Virus record (IMG/VR): IMGVR_UViG_3300003873_000380
Location: 1 to 48,643 of that record
Length of the DNA stretch: 48,643 bases
Direction: 5' to 3' (one strand)
Source of the DNA: a virus
In this document: positions 16,377 to 27,400 of the stretch, piece by piece
Numbering within the stretch: position 1 is the stretch's first letter
Layout: each line of letters begins with the position of its first letter
Notes under the pieces: generated by a model
The model's database searches: none
Told to the model about the DNA's origin: nothing
The model's input: the letters and a program-made list of their open reading frames with translations, nothing else
Position numbers and translations under genes: made by a program

Positions 16377-16916
16377 ATGCAAGGTAGATACCCAGCAATA
16401 ATTACATCCTATGACCAAGTTACGCGGCTATGTAAGGTAAAATTACCGTTTTTAACAGACGGCAGTAGTGATGATTTAACCGCTGAAATAGAGTATTCAA
16501 TCGGTGACGGTCTTAATACCGAAATACACATAAAGCCAAACGATGCAGTTTGGGTATCATTTATTGGCGGTGACGCAAGCTATCCAATTATTACAGGCTA
16601 TCGAAACCCACATACACACAACCAGATTGATTGGCGTAGGTGGTATCACGAAAATATTGAGTTAAAGGCAAACAACACGCTTATACTTGATGCTAAAGAA
16701 ACGATTACTGAAACGACTAAAATAAGCAGTTTAACCGCTCAAAAGCGTATAATTAAAGCAGATGTAGAAATAACGGGTAATGTTATAATAACAGGCAACT
16801 TATCCACCATTGGAACACTTACCAATAACGGAACAAATACAGGCAGCACGCATATACATCCTCAAGGCTCAGACTCTCACGGGGACTCCCAACAAAATAC
16901 AGGTACACCGCAATGA
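16377..16916 (+). CDS. Baseplate spike protein (gpV-like), 179 aa
   Basis: Starts MQGRYPAIITSYDQVTRLCK, typical of the OB-fold of gpV/VgrG-like spikes; GDAVWVSFIGGDASYP-type residues follow (NDAVWVSFIGGDASYPIITG). A repetitive beta-helix (residues about 100-155, with TAQKRIIKADVEITGNVI and GTLTNNGTNTG) leads to the tip, where STHIHPQGSDSHGD provides His residues that in P2 gpV and phi92 gp138 bind the apical iron. The trimer pierces the outer membrane at contraction, which implies a Gram-negative host. No clear Shine-Dalgarno is seen; the stop overlaps the next start. Confidence 0.85.
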   Translation: MQGRYPAIITSYDQVTRLCKVKLPFLTDGSSDDLTAEIEYSIGDGLNTEIHIKPNDAVWVSFIGGDASYPIITGYRNPHTHNQIDWRRWYHENIELKANNTLILDAKETITETTKISSLTAQKRIIKADVEITGNVIITGNLSTIGTLTNNGTNTGSTHIHPQGSDSHGDSQQNTGTPQ

Positions 16917-17398
16917 ACAAAAATCTATTATTTTCTTACAGTGATATGTCAAACAAAGACAAAGCCACTAAAGCCGTTACGCGGTATTTTACTCGTGCAG
17001 GGGTTAAGGTTGTATCGAGTGAAGTATCAAACAAGGAAAAAACAACGTCAGGCGTAAAATACAAAGAAATGACTTTAGCTTTTAGTGACTCGCAAACTGT
17101 TACACTAAAAATTAAATCAAGTGGCGATATTTTTAATGTATTAATTAATAAAAAATTAGTCCCCATTAAAAACCAAGATAACCACATTAAAGCGATTGCA
17201 GAAATTACAAAGATTTTAAACAGTGGGCGTGATAAATTCACATCAAAGCAAGCTAAATTAAAAGTTGCTATCCCTGCAAGTGCAAGAACAGCAAGAAAAA
17301 ATATTTATAAAGTATTGGTTGAACAACGCGATACACTGAAAGAATTGGTCGCAGAAAAAAGAACTGAATTAGAAACACTAAAAGGCGCAGGAGCTTAA
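16913..17398 (+). CDS. Dar-block associated protein, 161 aa
   Basis: Overlaps the spike stop by 4 bp (ATGA) and precedes the DarA-like gene by 2 bp. The protein begins MNKNLLFSYSDMSNKDKATK, has a beta-rich middle (YKEMTLAFSDSQTVTLKIKS, then VLINKKLVPIKNQDNHIKAI) and a coiled-coil-like C-terminus (LVEQRDTLKELVAEKRTELE). In my recollection such proteins travel next to DarA-type genes in phages, but I cannot name a family. The tight spacing suggests that it is made and possibly packaged with the Dar-like proteins. Confidence 0.6.
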   Translation: MNKNLLFSYSDMSNKDKATKAVTRYFTRAGVKVVSSEVSNKEKTTSGVKYKEMTLAFSDSQTVTLKIKSSGDIFNVLINKKLVPIKNQDNHIKAIAEITKILNSGRDKFTSKQAKLKVAIPASARTARKNIYKVLVEQRDTLKELVAEKRTELETLKGAGA

Positions 17399-17400
17399 TA

Positions 17401-20400
17401 ATGAAACGTATTTACTGGAACAAGAATAACGACCCAATTAAACACGACATTGCATCGGTTTTATACAGCATTAAGAGCCATGATGGAAAAGACGGGTTAA
17501 TAATGGACTCAATTACTGTCAATGAAATTATGGCGGATAGTGATGGTCTTATTGCATTTGACTCTTTAATTGTGCCTTACGCACGATTAGAAAAGCGAAT
17601 GAAAGTAATTGCTCGTGTTATGGATAGATCCAGTAAAGAATTAGATGTAAACGAAGTAAACCTAACCGCGCCTTTCAAGCGTAACGGCACAACTCAAGTT
17701 GCGGCTGTATTTGATTTATCAGACGGTCAGACTATTACCATTTTCTTTCATAACCCAGATGTAAACCCTAAGAAACTACAAGCAGGTGATGATTTAGTAA
17801 GTTGGAAATGGTTACTTAATAAGAAAGACATTACTATCGTTGTTGCCCCTGAAAAAGGAAAGGATTTAGATGTCCATTCAGTATCACAGCGCATTATGAA
17901 GCTTGCGGAAAAGAACAGCGCGGCTTTTGCTAAGGCGAACGCCAATAAAGCAGAAAAAGCAAAACAGGTAGATGATATTAAGGTTGAAATAGAAGACCTT
18001 AAAACAGAATTAACAGCACTTGATAAGGAGATTGAGCAAGCTAAGGCAGAAGCGGAAACAGCTAAAACAGCAGAAACAGCGGAAAACGAAGTAAAAGTAT
18101 ACGATAAGATTGACTCTATTACCTTGCTATCAAGTGAAAGTAATCTTGATGAAAATATCAAACTAAATAGTTTTAATGAATTGCAGAAATTAATGCTTAC
18201 TCAGTACCCTACTGAAGCTGATCTTCCAAGTAATCATTATGATAAATACCGTTTAGATGTTGTAGTTAAGGATAGTAACGGGGATAAGAAAGGGCTGGCA
18301 GTTGGTGGTACTGGGCGCATAGATGTTGGTGCCAGTGCAGGAGATTTTAACCCATTTATTAAAAACCTATCGGCATATATTTCTAATTTTTATCAAGGAG
18401 AAAAAGAACAGGATGGAGAGCGTTATATTGTAAATATTCCTATTGAGCCAGACTTTAATAAAAATGAAGATCCACTTATTGAAGATGAAGTACAGCCAGA
18501 GGGAATAGAAAGCACAGTAAAGACAGCTAAGGGAACAAAGGTTAAAACTGGATTTTCTGTTATTGAAGCGGATAATTTAATTGCTTCACATGACGCGCAA
18601 GGTAATGTAAACCCAGATTATCCGCAGGAATTACAGCCACGAGATAGAAGTCGAGAAACATCTCAAGCATGGGTAATAAAAACATCTAAAAACTTAGACC
18701 CAGACAGTTTAGGCAAAACTACACGCGCGGATAGTGGCGCGCCTATTATTGGTACTGATAGAGTAGTTGAGTCTGGTAACGGGCGCACTATTGCCATTAA
18801 AGAAGCGTATCGCACAGGTAATGCAACCGAATATAAAGACTGGCTGATTGAAGAAGCGAGTTATTTTGGTTTAAATGCGGATAAAATAAAGGCAATGAAA
18901 AAGCCTGTTTTAGTCCGTATTAGAACGGATGAAGTAGACCGCTTTAAGTTTGCAGTTGAAGCTAATCAAGATGATAAGTTAGCCATGACAGCAACAGAGA
19001 AAGCCGCATCAGACGCAAACAGACTAGATGTCGATATGCTATCTAATTTATCAGAAAATGGCGATTTATTATCAAGCAGTAACAGCCAATTTGTAAGTAA
19101 GTTCTTACAGTCGTTAGGTGACACGGAAGCAGCTCAATATATGACTTCAAGCGGCAAGCCTACTTCTTCATTAATCGCCCGTATGCAAGCGGCTATATTC
19201 GCTAAGGCTTACAATGACGATAGACTATTAGAATTAACCGCTGATAGCGCAAAGCCTGAAATTGCCAATATTCTAAACGCATTAAATACCGCTGCTCCTG
19301 ATTTCGTTTTAGCGGCAGAATATAACAAGGATGAACACGAGAAAGCCACACGCGATTTAACAACAAGCATAAAAACATCATTAAGCAAGCAGTCAACGAA
19401 TGCAATTATTGAAGCAATTAATGTTTTAAACGATGCTAACAACCACAAAATGACCGTTGAAGAATTTATTAATCAAAATGATTTGTTTGGTGGTGTTAGT
19501 CCTGATGTAGCGGCAATGGCATTATTTATTAAAAACAATAACCGCAGTGCCAAAAGAATGGGCGTAGCGTTTAAGGAAATGGCTGATTTTATCAAGCGAG
19601 AGGGTGAACATAGTCAATCGGATGATTTGTTTGGTGATAATAACCCTGCTGAATTTAAAGATATTATTACAGCCGTTAATCGTAAATTAGAAAAAGAATA
19701 TGGAGAGGGTGAATTTTTAATTAAGAATGATGATTTATTTGATTTAAAAAGAGAGCCAGAGCCAACGCCAGAAAATGCACCTATCGACCCAGACGCAACT
19801 AAATATAATGACAAAGAATTAAAGCCGCCTCGTAACAAATATGCAGAAAGTTTACTTAAAAAATTAAAAAAAGCTCAAGATGATTTTGAATTAGTCAATA
19901 ATGATGGAAGAGGACGTAATATTGCATTTACTGGAACAAGTAAAAAATCATCAAAAAATTATCTTAATTCATGGCGTGAAAAATTAGGAAAAGCTGCTGA
20001 AAAATCATCTAATCTTGGTGCTATCTATAAATTTGTTAATGGAAAAGTTATTAATCGTGACAATATAACAGAATTAGCAAGAACTATTGACCCTACAGAT
20101 AATAACGGGTGGGTAAATGATATAAATCAGGTATATAGAAACGGATATTTAAGCGATGACCTAGATATTGTTATGAGAAAAATTGTATATTCTGTAAGCA
20201 AAAACTCTTCAAAAGCAGATTTTGTATACACGAGTCCACGAGGTGATTATACAAAGATAAGCAATGATAAAAGTTTTTCTTATGAAGAGCAAGATACTGA
20301 ACATAATGGATATTCAAAGCCAATAGATAAAACCGATCAATTTATCGACCCTATCGACCCAGTAGCCAAACAAAACGTAAGCAATGCAGGTCTAAGTAAA

Positions 20401-21390
20401 GCACTGGAAAAAACTGTATTAAAACACCTAACTGAAAACCCAGATAGCAAAACATTACCAAGTCCTAAAGCATTAAGAATTATTGGGGAAAACACTACTA
20501 AGGCGTTAGGAGCAGAGCTTGAAAGTAACGGGTTTACGCAAATATTAGACGCTGATAAAATAAAAGTATGGGCTAATAAGTCGGTAGAAATAGAGGTAAG
20601 AAAAAACACACCTCATAGTACAGGTTTTTCATTGAGAATTACTATTGAAGACTATTATAGGCATACATCCAAACCAATTTTAGACTCTACAGCAACCATA
20701 GAAGAGGCTAAGTCATGGAAAGGTGCTTTGCCGTTTGATTTAGAGGTTAAGCCGTTTGTTATGGATGTTATGAGTACGGTTGTTAATAATAAAATCATAA
20801 ATAAAGACAAACAAATAACAATATCTGAATTTGATGATGCTATTCATGCTTTATGGCGGATTATTTCTAATAAAATTGAATCTGCAACAGATAACTATAA
20901 TATAAGTTATCAAGATGGCGGTATTGTTTTGGTTTTTAGTTATAGACATGGCGATAAAACAGGGGAAGCATTAAAATTATCGTTCTCTGGTATTTTTAGA
21001 AAAGGTAAAAAATCATATTCTATATTAAACCTTACCTCTCATCCTAATGAATACGATAAAGTATATAACGGAAAGATAAAGAAACATAAAAAAGTGTTTT
21101 TTGATGAAACTCTCAATGGTTTTATTTCTTCTTATTCTGAAATTGAAAATAAAGTATTATCTTGGTTAGGTATTGATAAAATAAAGCAAGATGAACCTGA
21201 ACCAGTGGAAACCACAGACTTTAAGCCTGAAATTGAAGTGTTATTAAAAGAGAATGACTCGGAAATTTTAGATAAAAAAGTGGATGATATTTTTGAGCGT
21301 GTAGAAAAAGCTGGTTTGATGAGCGAATATGAAGCTGATTTAGACAAAGTGCTTAATCATTTAGACGAGTTACTAAATGAGATAGGATAG
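17401..21390 (+). CDS. DarA/DdrB-like antirestriction virion protein with ParB-like domain, 1329 aa
   Basis: Residues about 1-180 fit the N-terminal domain of DarA-type 'defence against restriction' proteins (ITIFFHNPDVNPKKLQAGDD, LVSWKWLLNKKDITIVVAPE, VSQRIMKLAEKNSAAFAKAN), followed by a Lys/Glu coiled coil (about 185-225). Residues about 410-560 hold a DdrB-like ParB domain: PRDRSRETSQAWV, then RVVESGNGRTIAIKEAYRTG. The last 500 residues have no family I recognise. In P1, DarA and related proteins are carried in the head and are needed to package and use DarB, which shields incoming DNA from type I restriction. Here the gene lies between spike and portal, directly before the DarB-like gene, with a terminator between. 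P1 spreads these functions over several genes, so this may be a fusion. Confidence 0.75.
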   Translation: MKRIYWNKNNDPIKHDIASVLYSIKSHDGKDGLIMDSITVNEIMADSDGLIAFDSLIVPYARLEKRMKVIARVMDRSSKELDVNEVNLTAPFKRNGTTQVAAVFDLSDGQTITIFFHNPDVNPKKLQAGDDLVSWKWLLNKKDITIVVAPEKGKDLDVHSVSQRIMKLAEKNSAAFAKANANKAEKAKQVDDIKVEIEDLKTELTALDKEIEQAKAEAETAKTAETAENEVKVYDKIDSITLLSSESNLDENIKLNSFNELQKLMLTQYPTEADLPSNHYDKYRLDVVVKDSNGDKKGLAVGGTGRIDVGASAGDFNPFIKNLSAYISNFYQGEKEQDGERYIVNIPIEPDFNKNEDPLIEDEVQPEGIESTVKTAKGTKVKTGFSVIEADNLIASHDAQGNVNPDYPQELQPRDRSRETSQAWVIKTSKNLDPDSLGKTTRADSGAPIIGTDRVVESGNGRTIAIKEAYRTGNATEYKDWLIEEASYFGLNADKIKAMKKPVLVRIRTDEVDRFKFAVEANQDDKLAMTATEKAASDANRLDVDMLSNLSENGDLLSSSNSQFVSKFLQSLGDTEAAQYMTSSGKPTSSLIARMQAAIFAKAYNDDRLLELTADSAKPEIANILNALNTAAPDFVLAAEYNKDEHEKATRDLTTSIKTSLSKQSTNAIIEAINVLNDANNHKMTVEEFINQNDLFGGVSPDVAAMALFIKNNNRSAKRMGVAFKEMADFIKREGEHSQSDDLFGDNNPAEFKDIITAVNRKLEKEYGEGEFLIKNDDLFDLKREPEPTPENAPIDPDATKYNDKELKPPRNKYAESLLKKLKKAQDDFELVNNDGRGRNIAFTGTSKKSSKNYLNSWREKLGKAAEKSSNLGAIYKFVNGKVINRDNITELARTIDPTDNNGWVNDINQVYRNGYLSDDLDIVMRKIVYSVSKNSSKADFVYTSPRGDYTKISNDKSFSYEEQDTEHNGYSKPIDKTDQFIDPIDPVAKQNVSNAGLSKALEKTVLKHLTENPDSKTLPSPKALRIIGENTTKALGAELESNGFTQILDADKIKVWANKSVEIEVRKNTPHSTGFSLRITIEDYYRHTSKPILDSTATIEEAKSWKGALPFDLEVKPFVMDVMSTVVNNKIINKDKQITISEFDDAIHALWRIISNKIESATDNYNISYQDGGIVLVFSYRHGDKTGEALKLSFSGIFRKGKKSYSILNLTSHPNEYDKVYNGKIKKHKKVFFDETLNGFISSYSEIENKVLSWLGIDKIKQDEPEPVETTDFKPEIEVLLKENDSEILDKKVDDIFERVEKAGLMSEYEADLDKVLNHLDELLNEIG

Positions 21391-21406
21391 GCAATAATAA
21401 TAACCA

Positions 21407-21436
21407 CACAAAGCCCTTTTAACGGGGCTTTGTTTT
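21407..21436 (+). terminator. Rho-independent terminator after the DarA-like gene
   Basis: CAAAGCCC pairs with GGGCTTTG around a short TTTTAACG loop and is followed by TTTT. It lies between the DarA-like stop at 21390 and the DarB-like start and would limit read-through. A TATAAT at 21445-21450 overlaps the next ATG and could be a chance match. Confidence 0.75.
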
Positions 21437-21448
21437 AAGTGGTGTATA

Positions 21449-24400
21449 ATGCAAGCAAGTTACTTTTACGGAATACCTATGATTGATTTTAAAACAAGAC
21501 GACTACATCAAAAAAACATAATTAAGCAGAATAAATTATTAAAAACTGATTTATCGCTTATGGAAAAACGAAAGGCGTTAAAGTCTAAGTTTGAGTCTTT
21601 TAAATTGCTTGGTCTAGTTGCCAAGAAAGACACTAGCGGAATTGGTCTTAAATCAAGCGGAAAAGTTACCCGTGAAACGATTAACGCAAAAACAAAAGAA
21701 ATAACAGATCAAATTATCGCTGGAAAATCACCAGAAAGCCTTACTCAAGAAGAGCTTGATACCTTAAAGCAATATTCAGGCAAAGGCGGTTTAACTGATA
21801 ATAGTCAATATGAATACTATACGCCTACACCCATTGCTGAGGGGGTATGGGATTTACTCAAAGAAAACGGATTTAAAAACGGTAATGTACTAGAGCCATC
21901 CGCAGGGGCAGGGGTGTTTTTATCAACTAAAACAGACGGGGTTAAGATGACAGGGGTTGAAGTCGACCCTATCGGTGCAACGGTTAATCAGGTTTTGCAC
22001 AAAGATGATGATATTCTTAATCAATCGTTTGAAAAATTAGCCGTTGAAGCACCAGATAACCATTTTGACGCAGTCATTGGTAATGTACCTTTTGGAAAAG
22101 CCCGTGGCGCGTATGCTAATGATGACCCTGAACATAAAAATGAGAAACAAATTGAGCGATATTTTATTGATAGAATTATTGATAAAACACGAGAGGGCGG
22201 ATTAATTACCCTTGTTGTTCCTATTGGGGTTATCGGTAATACTCAAGCAGTATGGAAGAAGTGGAGAGCTAAAATAAGTCGTAAAGCCGAATTTTTAGGT
22301 GGTCATAAATTGCCATCTAAAACATTTGGAAAACAAGGTACTGATACGGTAACGGATATTATCGTATTGCGTAAACACTCGCATAACCTACTTGATAAAA
22401 TTGACGGCTTAGACAGCGATTTATTGAAAGAAAGTAATGTTTTATGGGATGAGTTTATACAAGGTAAATACTGGAAAGGGGAAGGGAAGCGATATATTAA
22501 AGGGGAATACATCCCTAAAGAAAAAGGCGATAGATTTAGCCATGAGCAAGTTATCCCTAAAAATGGTGAAACAAACGAAACCATTAAAAAGCAGTTGGCA
22601 GTTAAATTCAATTCACGCATTAACTGGGGGCTTGTTGATGCCGCAGAACCAGTTATTAATTATTATGCAACGGGCGATAGAAGAGCAATTAATGGGGTAC
22701 TGCATGAATTTGACGGTGAACATTGGGACGCAGTTAATTATGAAGTAGAAGAAAATGTAATTAATCAGGACAAATACGGTGCAGAAAGTATTGAAGCACT
22801 GGAAAGTATTTTATCTAATCCTGAAAGTATGCTTAGTCTCAGTGCTAAGCAGGCATTGAGTATTTATGAAAATTATCCTAATTTATTAAGTAAGAAACAA
22901 AAAGATATTATCCAGTTTGCTAACTCTCAAAAAGAAACCGCTATTGAACAGGCATATAGAGGTAGCTTGGTTGGTGGGATTATTACTGATTATAGAAAAA
23001 ATAAAGATACCAATGAAACAGACAGAGTTACCGCGCTAATAGAGAAAGAGTTGTCAATATACGGAAACCCTCGGCATAACAAGGGTATTGCTCTAAATGG
23101 TGCTGTATCTCGTGACTTAGGCGTGTTTATCGGGGTTGTTGATGACAAGGGAGAAATCAAGCAACGACTAACAGAGCAAGAAACGGATGCAACAGGTTTT
23201 AAAGATAATAATATTCTATCAATTATTGAGCACCAATTAAAAAAATCAAAAGACGATGTTATATCGCTAGATGATATTAAGGCATTGTATAAAGGTGAAC
23301 GTGAAATAAGTAACTTTAGCGATATAGTTGATATTAAAAACTTAGCTATTACACCTAGCGGATTTATTACCACTACTGAAAAGTATTGTTCAGGTGATAT
23401 TTATAAAAAGATGAGTGAATTATCGGCTGTAATGGCAGGTGAAAAAAATAATAATGTAAGGCAGAAATTACAACAACAAATTGATTTAATGTTATCTAAA
23501 GTAAAGAAAGAAAAAATAGAAAACATTAATTTTGGTTTGCGTGATAAATGGATAGATGCAAAATATAAAGAAGAGTTTTTAGAATTATCTGAGTATTCTG
23601 GTTTTTACTTTGATACTAATGTTACAGAGTGGAATTATAACGAAGCAGGTATTTTTAATCGTGACTCTTTTAAAACAAAACAACTAAACTATTATATGAA
23701 CGGTCACTCTATTGGCTTTAATGTAAGGGAAAATAAAAACGAAACAAAAGAGGAGCGCATAGCAAAACTTAGGGTTTTTATTAATGAGCTAGAGGATAGT
23801 TTTAAGTCATTTATGCAATCTCATGTTGATAGTGATAGCTTAGAAAATACTTACAATATGACTTTTAACGGTTATGTTGAGCCAGATTATGACGATAGTG
23901 ACTTAGATTTAAAAGAAACGTCTGGGGCGATACCCCCACATTGGTATCAAAATCAAGCCGTGCGTAAATTATCTATTGAGGGTAGCGGAATTTTAGGGCT
24001 GGATGTCGGACTTGGAAAGACAGCAACAACCCTTGCATATAGTGCTTATGATAGACAAATGGGACGTTCTAACAAGCATTGTATCGTAGTACCTAATTCT
24101 GTACTGGCTAATTGGTACAATGAAGCTAAGAATTTTTATGGGAATACAGACAATATCTTGTTTGTAGGGTTTAGTCCTAAACGTGATAAAAAGACCAATG
24201 AAATAATAAACGAGCCTATTCTTGATGAGAACGGAGAACACCAAGAAAACCCACATACAGGTAAAAAAGAGTACCAGGATATTCTAGTTAAAGACAGTAA
24301 GGCAGTTTGGATAAAGAAAATGCAAGAAATACCTTTTACTGATGCTCAAGTCGTGATTATGACTGAACAAAAGTATGAGGTTATCCCATTGAAAAGCGAG

Positions 24401-27400
24401 TTTATCAATAAATACGCGCAACAATGGGTTGATAAAAGCATGATTAGCAATGCTAATTTTGAGAAGATGAAAAAGGGATATGATGAAGCTGTTGAAAAAA
24501 ACAAATTAGAGGGGCAATTTTCAGATACGGGCATAGAAAAAAATGAAGCTATTCCATTTTTTGAAGATATGAACTTTGATCGTGTTATTGTTGACGAGGG
24601 GCATCGCTTCAGGAATAGCTTTAAAATTCAAGACGGTGACACCGCTAAATTAGCTTACTTACCTAATCCAGCCATTGCGAAAAGAGCCACAAATATGGCT
24701 ATGAAGTCCGCTTATTTAAGAGATAAGTACAATGGAAAGGGGACTATTTTATTAACTGCAACGCCTGTTTCAAATAGCCCTATTGAAATTTTCAATATGC
24801 TATCCCTTGTTGTTGATCAATCAGAATTTGAAAAGATTGGAATTTATACAGCGGATGACTTTGTGCGCCAATTTAGTGATATTGGAATGGTTGATAAAAT
24901 CACTGTAAAAGGTGATATTGAAGTAAGAGAGGGGATTGTCGGGTTTAAAAATCTAAACGCATTGCGTAGTTTGTTCCATAAATACGCAAATATGAAAGAT
25001 GCGAAAGATGTAGACCCTAACGGGGACAAAATGCGCTTACCTAACTCTATTGAGATGTTGGATAACGTAGATATGACCGCAGAACAAGCTGCCTTATATG
25101 ATGATTTAAGGTCAGAAGCTAAATTGTCATCCAACCCTAATAATATAAAAGAGGGTAATGCTAGACCGTTATTCGCAGTTATTCGTGATATGGACAGGGT
25201 TACTGCGGATTTAGATATGTATCATGGTATAACCACCTTTATTTTCAAAAAAGATGATAAAGATAAAGTTAGGAAAATGGTAGATAGTTTGCCTAGTAGC
25301 ATTACCGAGAAAGGGATAGATGAGTACGGTGAAAAATATAACTTTGAAGTAGCTAAAGAAAGCGAAATAATCGAGGAAAAAGAAGCGGTTATTTATAAGG
25401 CGATTAATGGCTTTGAAAAAGCAGTAATGAGCAGCCTTAAAAAGTTTGGGATTGATTATGTAAACCATATTTTATCACCTAAATACGCAAAGATGATCGT
25501 AAATATGCAAAAAGAGCTGGATAGCAACGGAAAGCAGATTGCATTTACCGAAGAAAAGTCACAGCACGTAAAAATTCAAAATATTATTAAAAATCATCTA
25601 CCTGTCAATATCGAGCAAGTGGGCATTATTAATGCTGAAACGGCTGAGGGCGAGAAATTACAGCAAATAGCAGATAAATATAATCGTGGTGATTTTAGAA
25701 TTATCGTTGCTAATAAAAAAGCAGAAGTAGGCGTAAATCTACAAAAAGGTACGTCCGCAATTCATCACTTAACGCTTCCGTGGAACCCTGCAAGTTTACA
25801 ACAACGTAACGGACGAGGGGTAAGACAAGGGAATAAACGCGAAAATGTGAGTGTGTATTATTATCAAGCTAAAGGCTCTTTTGATGAGTTTAGATTAGAC
25901 TTATTGAAAAACAAAGGTAACTGGATCGCTAATCTAATGGATAAAAATAGCGATAATGACAAAGCAGAAAACAGCGAGGCAATGGGAGCTATCGACCAAG
26001 CCGCTTTATTATCTGATAATAAAGAAGAGTTCTTAAAGAAAATTAACCAACAAAAAGCGGATAAAGCTAAAAAAGAAAAGGAAGAGAAGAAAAAACGCGC
26101 CATCATTAAGTTTAAATCTTTACAGAATTTAAGTAGGCAGTTAAAAAAGTATGAGCATGATAATGATAATAAAAAGATAGATGAAATTAAAAAGCGCATT
26201 GAAGCTACAAAGTTAAATTTAAAAGGAATTGCACGGAGTGATGACGCGTCTCTTACTGTTGATATGATAGATAATGTTGAAAACATTTATTTTAATAAAA
26301 AGAATACGCCTATTTATGTTGGTGGTTTTTATAAAGATGGAAACCGTGTATTTGTTATAAATAAAGGTAATTTAAGGGATGGATATTATGTGTTTTATCT
26401 TGGCTCTTTTAGGTCTAGTGATAGTTACCTCGGAGGAACATCAGATAATATAAAAGATGCCATACAATTAGAAATAGAACCAAGTGATTTAGAAAAATAT
26501 AAGATAATTTCTGGGGTAAGTGGCGTATTAAATTACACGGATATACCTAAAAAAATAGATAAAGACTTTTTCTTGGAGCATCTAAATATTTTAAGACTTG
26601 ATGCTTATGATAATGTTATTTTTAAAAAAGAAGATAATTACTACATTGAGATGGCTGGAAGTTTAACACCAGACAAATCAAAAGGATTGGTATACCCTGA
26701 TAAGAACGATAAAAAAGTTATTGAGTTCTTAAAAGATGAGTATATAAAAACGAGCAAAAGTAGTAGGGATGCACATATGAGTATTTTTATGCATTTTTTT
26801 GGCAATGATTATGCAAAAGTAATATTAGAGGGGCAAAAATTATCACGAAAAGAGGATGTTACCGCCAAAGTTACTGAGATTATTAACAATAAACTAAAAG
26901 AAGATAAAGCATCTATTGAGTTTATTGATGACCTTAAAAAAGCTAAAAACGCGCTTTTTTTAATAATTAATAGCCGTAATACTGTTCAACGCTTATTAAA
27001 TGAATGGTGGAAGCAGGAAGAATTTGTTGATAACGTCGATGACTCATACTATCTTATTCATGCCATTATTGATTTAAAAAAAATAGAGGTTAAAGATTTA
27101 ATTAGAAAATATGAAGATGAAGCGGCTAATAAAAAGAAAGAAGAAATAAAGCAAAGCCCTAACTATAAAGAGCTATCAAAAGATATAATTGAAGCCTATG
27201 CTGAACATAGTATTAAGATATTTTTTAACGATGAAGAGGTTAAAACAGAACCTAAAGGACGGTTTAAAAGCCAGACTTACGCGCCATTTGAACGTGTTTT
27301 TATGAAAGATAACGAGGGTTTTAGTGGTCTTTTGTATGGCGATAGACCAACAATTAAGGATTTTGGTGCTAAATTTTGCAGTGGGGTAGTTCAGGGAGAT

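Noticed and set aside
21445-21450. TATAAT overlapping the DarB-like ATG as its promoter
   Set aside because: A transcript starting there would begin inside the gene; it would only serve a later start (21479), and no -35 is present.
22437-22748. A 103-codon plus-strand frame inside the DarB-like gene
   Set aside because: Lies wholly within the methylase-helicase frame, with low-complexity composition and no ribosome-binding site.
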